From contig CM046297.1 of assembly GCA_025267735.1 (NCBI GenBank), positions 19,928,011-19,992,010 of the forward strand: DNA of 64,000 nucleotides. The letters run 5' to 3'. The notes below the pieces were generated by a model. It did not search any database. It was not told where the DNA came from and was given only the letters and a program-made list of their open reading frames with translations. Position 1 is the first letter of the stretch, and each line of letters begins with the position of its first letter. Positions 58,852 to 64,000 of the stretch are shown here, in pieces. A program made the translations under genes and the position numbers. The stretch is from Mactra quadrangularis (taxonomy: Eukaryota; Mollusca; Bivalvia; Venerida; Mactridae).

Positions 58852-59313
58852 TTAATGTTTTCGTTTCACATCATCTTTCTTTTTCTTCAGTGCAGGTTCC
58901 TCCGGCATTTTCTTACTGTGCTTGCCTTGTCCATGTTGTTCATGACGGCTCTCCGTTGAAAAGCGTACAGGTATTTTCAATTCTTGAGGTATGAATTGTA
59001 CAGCACAGCTCTGTCTCTTCTCGATCATTTCACGTACATCTTTCAGCGGGTACAGCAGCGTTTTAATTTCTCTCAGTTCTTTCAAAATGGCAAGCGAAAT
59101 TTGACGATCTTGACTAAAACTGCACCCACCTGATTGTTGTTGAGTTGTTGGTTGAATCACGGATTGTTGAGTTGGTTGCATCATTTGTTGTTGAGTTGAT
59201 TGTGGTTGCATCATTTGTTGTTGAGGTTGTTGATAGACAGGCTGGTACATGGTAGTATAGTCCATCAACTCTGCAGTCTGCATAACTTCTCTTAATAAAT
59301 CTTGATCCGACAT
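58852..59313 (-). CDS. Gln-rich protein of the element, 153 residues
   Basis: Function unknown. Residues 1-20 are acidic (MSDQDLLREVMQTAELMDY). About 22-60 is a low-complexity Gln/Met/Pro tract with repeated QQQMMQP. 70-95 is a probable coiled coil or amphipathic helix (LAILKELREIKTLLYPL). The C-terminus is strongly basic (KKKKDDVKRKH), a likely nuclear localisation or nucleic-acid-binding tail. A TATA box (CTATTTATAG on the minus strand, 59366-59357) sits about 45 nt upstream of the ATG, and the transcript ends in a histone-type stem-loop. A virion core or DNA-binding role would fit, but no homologue is recognised. Confidence 0.8.
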   Translation of the reverse strand: MSDQDLLREVMQTAELMDYTTMYQPVYQQPQQQMMQPQSTQQQMMQPTQQSVIQPTTQQQSGGCSFSQDRQISLAILKELREIKTLLYPLKDVREMIEKRQSCAVQFIPQELKIPVRFSTESRHEQHGQGKHSKKMPEEPALKKKKDDVKRKH

Positions 59314-59356
59314 CGTCGCTGGTTAAACAAGAAATGAACGTTCTCGAAGCGCGGTG

Positions 59357-59366
59357 CTATAAATAG
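59357..59366 (-). promoter_or_regulatory. TATA box of the 153-residue gene
   Basis: CTATTTATAG on the minus strand, followed by a 43-nt leader to the ATG. Confidence 0.7.
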
Positions 59367-59399
59367 CGCACTTCCAAGAATCTTAAGTCTGATGACGTC

Positions 59400-59840
59400 A
59401 CGTCATCCATATGGCGTGTTTAATATTTATGAATTTACGCTCAGTTGTGTTTCTTTTAAAATTTTAAACAGCTGTTATTTGAAAACGGTTTAACTGAGAC
59501 TTTTTTCAATGATTGATCCTTATTCTGTCAGTAACATAGATAAATATCATGTCAGTTTCGGAGCGATCCTATTTCTAGATTTTATTCAATGAACGATTTT
59601 AGGCGATTTTCAACCTGTGTTTCTTTCCATACTTCAATTAAAAACGCATTTATTGATTATAATATAGGCAGGAATACGTGCATAAGTAATAATAATAACG
59701 TTATAGATGCCTACAAATTAAAATAATTGTTATACATAATATCATACTAGATTTGTTTAAACAAAATAGGGATTTGATCTAAAAAACACGGATTAAGTCG
59801 AAAATGTACTGAGTGATCAATTGTGACATGTCGAGAATAG
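59400..59840. other. Non-coding gap within the element
   Basis: AT-rich, between the promoter of the 153-residue gene and the 3' end of the 95-residue gene. No frame or motif seen. Confidence 0.45.
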
Positions 59841-59878
59841 ATTCTTTCGAAATGATATGGTTGGCCCTGAGAAGGGCC
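59841..59878 (-). terminator. Histone-type 3' end: stem-loop plus downstream element
   Basis: Minus strand GGCCCTTCTCAGGGCC (59878-59863) has the same stem with a TCTC loop, still within the histone consensus GGYYYUUHUHARRRCC as I recall it. It lies 17 nt after the stop of the 95-residue gene. Thirteen nt later comes CGAAAGAAT, the best U7-target match of the three. Confidence 0.85.
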
Positions 59879-59895
59879 GTTGTTTCTGGTTGCAT

Positions 59896-60183
59896 TCAAC
59901 GGCAACCACACTTCCCCATACACACCACGCACCATTTAGCCCAAGCCTTCTTGGTGGTACCTGTGGCTAAAGAGAACGTCTCCGTTTTGCCTCCACTCCA
60001 ATTGTTTATGAGATCTAATTCGTGATCCCATTCACGTTTTGGAGCCATACAGGGTACCTCCATCAGCTCCTTATGCCAGTCCTCTGGCGGCGGAGGTGGT
60101 AATTTTACATTATCACCCCAGTCTTCCACTTCTGGAGGTGGCAGATTCTTCCTAATCTCAGCGAACGTAATTTTCTGAGACAT
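59896..60183 (-). CDS. Proline-rich small protein of the element, 95 residues
   Basis: Unknown function. It has two related Pro-rich patches, LPPPEVEDW (14-22) and PPPPPEDW (29-36), which could bind SH3-, WW- or profilin-type domains, and a Cys-rich end (AKWCVVCMGKCGCR) that might bind metal or be lipid-modified. The start is set by an ATG in AAC context, 34 nt after a TATA box. It shares a 211-bp divergent promoter with the 103-residue gene and ends in a histone-type stem-loop. Confidence 0.78.
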   Translation of the reverse strand: MSQKITFAEIRKNLPPPEVEDWGDNVKLPPPPPEDWHKELMEVPCMAPKREWDHELDLINNWSGGKTETFSLATGTTKKAWAKWCVVCMGKCGCR

Positions 60184-60394
60184 GTTGAGATATGAATGTG
60201 TGCAGCGATTCCAACGACTTATATACTCTGGATTGACCTACAGGAATAGGATTGACCTACATCCTGAAAGTCTGCGATTGGTTCTTAAAGTACGAGTTTT
60301 GATTGGTTCTTCATGTGTGTGTTTTGATTGGTTCTTAGTTTTTGTTCTCTTGTATTGTGTGGTGTCCCAGTTCATTTGTGCTTGAGCATTCAAG
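60184..60394. promoter_or_regulatory. Divergent promoter with three CCAAT-type repeats
   Basis: The minus gene has a TATA box (GAGTATATAAGT, 60228-60217 on the minus strand). Toward the plus gene, GATTGGTTCTT occurs three times at 60276, 60301 and 60326, exactly 25 bp apart; each holds an inverted CCAAT (ATTGG). GGATTGACCTACA occurs twice (about 60229 and 60249). Inverted CCAAT boxes bind NF-Y and are common in histone and S-phase promoters; that link is inference. Confidence 0.7.
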
Positions 60395-60706
60395 ATGGGC
60401 AACTGCTTAAAACCTTCTCTGTGTGATGATACACCCTCTTACATCAAAATGGGTAACCTGTACCCTGATTTGTCAGAGTTTCAGACTGATAAATCCAATA
60501 TCAAGATGGGTAATTTGTACCCAGATTTGTCAGAGTTTCAGACTGATAAATCCAACATCAAGATGGGTAATTTGTACCCAGATTTATCTGAGTATTATGA
60601 TGATGAGCTGTACAAAAACTACTGGTACTACATCTACTTGGCAGAATGTCAATCGAAGGACCCAGTCCTAAGATGGAAGGCCTTCATTACTGCAGCTAAA
60701 ATCTAA
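60395..60706 (+). CDS. Predicted myristoylated protein with three LYPDL late-domain repeats
   Basis: 103 residues, starting MGNCLKPS: Gly2 with a small residue at position 6 or so fits N-myristoylation, and Cys4 fits palmitoylation. Three tandem 19-residue units (57 bp, KMGNLYPDLSEFQTDKSNI) follow, the third diverging after LSE. Each contains LYPDL, a YPxL motif known from retroviral late domains to recruit ALIX/ESCRT for budding. The C-terminus is aromatic and helical (YKNYWYYIYLAECQ). Together this resembles a membrane-targeted matrix or budding adaptor. The role is inferred from motifs. Good Kozak context (AAGATGG), CCAAT-type promoter upstream, and a histone-type stem-loop 14 nt after the stop. 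Confidence 0.82.
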   Translation: MGNCLKPSLCDDTPSYIKMGNLYPDLSEFQTDKSNIKMGNLYPDLSEFQTDKSNIKMGNLYPDLSEYYDDELYKNYWYYIYLAECQSKDPVLRWKAFITAAKI

Positions 60707-60720
60707 TAACTAAAACCAAC

Positions 60721-60760
60721 GGCCCTTTTCAGGGCCACACCATTTACTTACGAAGAATAA
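60721..60760 (+). terminator. Histone-type 3' end: stem-loop plus downstream element
   Basis: GGCCCTTTTCAGGGCC (60721-60736), preceded by ACCAAC and followed by ACACCA, is the metazoan replication-dependent histone mRNA stem-loop. After 14 nt comes CGAAGAAT (60751-60758), a purine-rich U7-target-like box. Confidence 0.88.
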
Positions 60761-60783
60761 CAAACAACATTTATGTCAATATA

Positions 60784-60789
60784 TTTATT
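60784..60789 (-). terminator. Candidate poly(A) signal of the zinc-knuckle gene
   Basis: AATAAA on the minus strand, about 115 nt after the stop at 60903. No histone-type hairpin in the correct orientation lies between, so this gene seems to use ordinary polyadenylation. Confidence 0.6.
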
Positions 60790-60902
60790 TTTTAAATATA
60801 ACAAATCATTTCACTCACTGTGTTCTGTCACTGTGTACACTCACTACGTTCAGTCACTGTGTTCACTGAATATTAAATGTCAGTTTAAACACTTACAAAT
60901 TA

Positions 60903-61295
60903 TTATAAGTCCATGTTCTTTACCCGTTTACGTTTCTTTTCTTTCTTCTTTTCCTCCGGTATTTCAGTGTTGATTTTCTCTGGCATGTCTATCTTGTTTA
61001 CCTCCGGCATGTTGATTCTGTTTTCCTCCGGCATGTCGATCACCAACTTATTCTCATTCACATCTTCTTCTTTTGTTTTCAATGGACATTTGTTTATATA
61101 ATGTGTTTTGTCATGACAGTAATAACATCCCTCTGTGTACCTTGGTTGATTCAAACAACTATTCGCATAATGTCCTTTTTCATGACAACGATAACATTCA
61201 ATATGACTTAAATCCTCAGTATCCAACTTAACAACAATGGCATGTACTTCAGCAAGTTTTTTCTTTAACTCGTAGATCAATGTACTCTGAGCCAT
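60903..61295 (-). CDS. Double CCHC zinc-knuckle protein of the element, 130 residues
   Basis: Two zinc knuckles, CYRCHEKGHYANSC (about 35-48) and CYYCHDKTHYINKC (about 58-71), both C-x2-C-x4-H-x4-C, follow an N-terminal helical segment. After them come degenerate MPE repeats (DMPEENRINMPEVNKI...) and a basic tail (KKKEKKRKRVK) that can act as a nuclear signal. CCHC knuckles bind single-stranded nucleic acid, as in retroviral nucleocapsid and CNBP; an ssDNA/RNA-binding or packaging role is inferred. It is divergently transcribed from the polymerase across a 126-bp promoter. Confidence 0.85.
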   Translation of the reverse strand: MAQSTLIYELKKKLAEVHAIVVKLDTEDLSHIECYRCHEKGHYANSCLNQPRYTEGCYYCHDKTHYINKCPLKTKEEDVNENKLVIDMPEENRINMPEVNKIDMPEKINTEIPEEKKKEKKRKRVKNMDL

Positions 61296-61421
61296 AATTG
61301 TTCACAGTTCGAAGTCGTGTTTCGAAATGATCTGAGATCTGAACATCTCCCCCTTTTATACACAACCGCTCACCGTTGGGTATAAAAACGACCGCTGTTT
61401 CTACATTCAGTCATCATAACC
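61296..61421. promoter_or_regulatory. Back-to-back TATA promoters for zinc-knuckle and polymerase genes
   Basis: Minus strand GTATAAAAGG (about 61361-61352) serves the zinc-knuckle gene, about 58 nt before its ATG. Plus strand TATAAAAAC (61381-61389) serves the polymerase, about 34 nt before its ATG. The two boxes are about 20 bp apart. Confidence 0.78.
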
Positions 61422-64000
61422 ATGTCTCACGAAGACGAGCAACCACCTCCTACCAAGAGATTAAAAACAGACAATGTACGTCAGTTTTATAATATACAAC
61501 GGAGGTCGGAAAGAAAATCAAGAAAGTTTAGAACCAAAGCTCAAGTCTACGATGTCACACTACACCAGTATGATCAATCGTATGAATTTACCAGTCGATT
61601 ATTCAACGATATGATTGAACAACTCTACGATACATGTCAAGTGAAATCAACCGATCAAGTTCGATTCTCCATTCAACATCCAGAGCTAGATTTTGGTATT
61701 CATATACCTTTTAATCAAGCATCCAACGTCATGGGAGAATCGTTATTAGAAGAAATCGAGAAAGTGGCGCAGAGTAATCAAGCCTTTAGAATTCATGATG
61801 GAGAAACCCAGCTAGAAATTACACATATTGAGATGCCGCAAGGCTCTGGGAAGCCTCTACCATTTAAATCCGTAGATGTCAGTCATCTTATTCAAACCAA
61901 AAGAAGTATTGTACGTATTGACAACAGTTCAGATTCGATGTGCTTGGCCAGATCTATTGTGGTCGGGCGATGTAAAGCGAACCAGACTTCAACACCTGAA
62001 TGGAAAAAACGTTGGCATCTTATTCGTCAATCCAAGAAAAGTCTACAAACATTAGAAGCAAAAGCGTTATTAGATCAAGTTGGTATTGGAATGCATCAAT
62101 CTTGTGGTATAGAAGAATACAAGAAACTGCAAGATCATTTGTACCCAGAGTATGTCATTAAAATACGTACACAACATGGAAAAGATTTATTATTCACCCC
62201 TCCAGAAGTGACTAAAAAGAGTCGAGTGATACACATTTATCATCATGATAATCATTATGACTGTATTGTATCTATCACGGGATTCCTAGCAAAACCATAT
62301 TTCTGTGAATATTGTGATGTAGGATATAGTCATCGTGAAGGTCACAAATGTATACATATTTGTGTATGTTATTCACCCATCCCATGTGAGTTTGGTAAAC
62401 CTCATTATTGTTTTGAGTGTCGTCGAATGTTCAAGAGTGAACAATGTTATGAGAAGCATAAATCTACACAAGGAAAACAAAAAAAGACCATATGTCAATC
62501 GGTGTGTAAATGTAAAACATGTGGACAGATTATTGTTGAAACGAAACGCAATCATCAATGTACAGGTACGAAAAAGTGTCGTTATTGTAAAACAACGGTT
62601 GGGCCAGGTCATGAGTGCTTTATTCCTACGTATGAATCACCAGACAAGAAACCAGCAAAAGTACCCTTTATCTTTTTTGATTTTGAATGTCGCTTTGATT
62701 CGGGTGAACATATTCCAAATTTCTGTGTAGCTCAAAGAGCGTGTGGGAATTGTATGTGCCACTCTGTTCAAGAACCCTGTGCAACATGTGATGGTGTCGA
62801 AGGAGCTCGTGAAATGGTGTTTCGCGGAGAAGATACTTTAAAACAGTTCTTTACATGGCTATTTCAATCAACCCACCGTGGATCAACAGTGATTGCTCAT
62901 AATGCTGGTGGATATGATGTACAGTTTATTCTACGACATGCTATTACACATGGAAGTGCCAAACCCGAGTTAATCATGAATGGGTCTAAAATTATTATGA
63001 TGAAAATACATGGAGTGCGTTTGATTGACTCTCTCAGTTTTCTGAGCATGCCCCTCTCTGCATTTCCAAAAACATTTGGATTGGATGAATTAGCTAAAGG
63101 ATGGTTTCCATTCTATGCCAACAAGTTGGAGTTTCAAGATTATGTAGGACCCTATTTATCTTTGTATTACTATAGACCTAATAGTATGAAACCAGCTCAA
63201 CGTGAACAATTTCTGGCTTGGTACAATGAACAAAAAGACAAAGTGTTTGACTTTCAATTGGAAATGGAGAAATATTGTAGATCAGATGTTGACATTTTAC
63301 GACGAGGGTGCGGAGAATTTCGTAAACAGTTATTAGAGAGTGATCAAATCGATCCATTCTTGGAAGCGACAACATTAGCACAAGTTTGTAATAAAGCATG
63401 GAGAAAAAACTCTATGCCAGAACTGAGTTTAGGTATCATTTCTGATGCTGGATATCCCAACAAAACGAAATATTCCATGAAAGGCGTGCGTTGGCTACAA
63501 ATGATAGCTTTGACAGAAGGTATTCATATTCAACATGCCTTGAACCATCATGGTGAAGTTAAGATTGGGCCATATTATGTAGATGGATTTTGTAAAGATA
63601 CGAATACCGTGTATGAATTTATGGGATGCTGGTATCATGGATGCCCCGAGTGTTTTCCCAATAGAGATCTGATCCATCCGTATTCCTTAAAAACGATGGG
63701 TTTGTTGTATGCCCACACACAATGTCGTCTCGAAGAATTGAAAGATCAAGGCTACACAGTAGAAGTGATGTGGGAATGTGAATTTGAGAAAAAATGTAAA
63801 GCAGACAAGGCCTATAAAACCAGAGTAGAACGATTTTATTTTGGTCAAGATCCTATCATCCCTCGTGAAGCTTTATTTGGAGGTCGCACCAATGCTGTCA
63901 AATTGTTTCATGAATGTGAAGAAGGTCAAGAAATAAAATATGTAGACATTTGCTCCTTGTATCCCTTTGTGAACAAGTATAGAGCTTACCCTATTGGCCA
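61422..64000 (+). CDS. Protein-primed type family B DNA polymerase (partial at window edge)
   Basis: Open from the ATG at 61422 with no stop through 64000 (859 codons so far). Residues 171-280 look like an OTU-type cysteine peptidase: DSMCLAR with C174, and HYD with H278. 295-399 is a Cys/His-rich zinc region (FCEYC...HEC). The proofreading exonuclease has DFE (420-422), NAGGYD (494-499) and YCRSDVD (618-624). A nuclease-like insertion follows: VDG (720-722) and YEFMGCWYHGCP (731-742). FGGRTNA (819-825) precedes polymerase motif A, VDICSLYP (841-848). Motifs B and C and the thumb are beyond the edge. This is the DNA_pol_B_2-like replicase of Polintons/Mavericks, which would copy the element DNA from a protein primer. 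The OTU call is inference. Confidence 0.92.
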   Translation, partial: MSHEDEQPPPTKRLKTDNVRQFYNIQRRSERKSRKFRTKAQVYDVTLHQYDQSYEFTSRLFNDMIEQLYDTCQVKSTDQVRFSIQHPELDFGIHIPFNQASNVMGESLLEEIEKVAQSNQAFRIHDGETQLEITHIEMPQGSGKPLPFKSVDVSHLIQTKRSIVRIDNSSDSMCLARSIVVGRCKANQTSTPEWKKRWHLIRQSKKSLQTLEAKALLDQVGIGMHQSCGIEEYKKLQDHLYPEYVIKIRTQHGKDLLFTPPEVTKKSRVIHIYHHDNHYDCIVSITGFLAKPYFCEYCDVGYSHREGHKCIHICVCYSPIPCEFGKPHYCFECRRMFKSEQCYEKHKSTQGKQKKTICQSVCKCKTCGQIIVETKRNHQCTGTKKCRYCKTTVGPGHECFIPTYESPDKKPAKVPFIFFDFECRFDSGEHIPNFCVAQRACGNCMCHSVQEPCATCDGVEGAREMVFRGEDTLKQFFTWLFQSTHRGSTVIAHNAGGYDVQFILRHAITHGSAKPELIMNGSKIIMMKIHGVRLIDSLSFLSMPLSAFPKTFGLDELAKGWFPFYANKLEFQDYVGPYLSLYYYRPNSMKPAQREQFLAWYNEQKDKVFDFQLEMEKYCRSDVDILRRGCGEFRKQLLESDQIDPFLEATTLAQVCNKAWRKNSMPELSLGIISDAGYPNKTKYSMKGVRWLQMIALTEGIHIQHALNHHGEVKIGPYYVDGFCKDTNTVYEFMGCWYHGCPECFPNRDLIHPYSLKTMGLLYAHTQCRLEELKDQGYTVEVMWECEFEKKCKADKAYKTRVERFYFGQDPIIPREALFGGRTNAVKLFHECEEGQEIKYVDICSLYPFVNKYRAYPIG

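Larger units (their letters stand above)
58531..64000. mobile_element. Polinton/Maverick-like virus-like element, left part
   Basis: A block of five tightly packed intronless genes, unlike the surrounding gene-poor host DNA. The last is a protein-primed type family B DNA polymerase, the defining gene of Polintons/Mavericks and adintovirus-like elements. Order: 153-residue (minus), 95-residue (minus), 103-residue (plus), 130-residue zinc knuckle (minus), polymerase (plus, cut by the window edge). Integrase, packaging ATPase, protease and capsid genes are not in view, so the class rests on the polymerase alone. The left boundary at 58531 is a proposal; the right end is outside. Confidence 0.75.

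Noticed and set aside
58852..60700. Plus- and minus-strand frames opposite the element genes (for example 58774-58994, 59813-60025, 60423-60671)
   Set aside because: They overlap frames that have TATA boxes, good start contexts and correctly oriented 3' signals, and they lack such signals themselves.
58791..60760. The three hairpins as generic viral transcription terminators (as in giant-virus hairpin rules) or a random palindromic repeat
   Set aside because: Stem sequence, four-base loop, upstream ACCAAC and downstream GAAGAAT-type box all match the histone signal specifically, and in each case only the gene-sense orientation fits the consensus.

Overview
The window is AT-rich animal nuclear DNA, most likely from a mollusc and probably a bivalve. 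It has intron-containing genes, a visual-type opsin split over 16 kb, a GT31 glycosyltransferase, several tRNA-derived SINE families, a degenerate APE-type LINE, a degenerate mariner and dozens of short inverted-repeat elements. Species identification is inference; no rRNA or mitochondrial marker is present.

Layout. 1-26.2 kb is a tandem segmental duplication. Copy 1 (about 0.9-14.6 kb) and copy 2 (about 15.5-26.2 kb) each carry the same four-exon gene for a small secreted protein of unrecognised family, here rebuilt from splice sites and intron phases. Since duplicating, the copies took different insertions: a LINE, a SINE and a minisatellite in copy 1; a mariner, two SINEs and a 1.4-kb segment in copy 2. 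Copy 1 has also lost the consensus donor of exon 3. 26-36 kb holds one intact single-exon GT31 galactosyltransferase-like gene (28766-30157) among MITEs. 36.7-52.8 kb is a three-exon opsin with all hallmark residues, including the retinal-binding lysine; its first intron is 13.3 kb of stacked transposons. 52.8-58.5 kb is repeats only.

From about 58.5 kb to the window edge lies the left part of a Polinton/Maverick-like (virus-like) element with five genes. The largest is a protein-primed type family B DNA polymerase (61422 to beyond 64000) that runs open off the edge. Upstream of it are a double CCHC zinc-knuckle protein, a predicted myristoylated protein with three LYPDL (ALIX-type late domain) repeats, a proline-rich 95-residue protein and a Gln-rich 153-residue protein. 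Promoters are compact, often divergent, with TATA boxes and a triple CCAAT-type repeat.

The most striking observation is that three of the five element genes end not in an obvious poly(A) signal but in a metazoan histone-mRNA 3' stem-loop (GGCCCTTTTCAGGGCC or a one-base loop variant), 14-24 nt after the stop codon. Each stem-loop is followed 12-14 nt later by a purine-rich CGRAAGAAT-like box resembling the U7 snRNA target (histone downstream element). The zinc-knuckle gene instead has an AATAAA. This suggests that the element borrows the host's S-phase, SLBP/U7-dependent histone mRNA pathway for one class of its transcripts.
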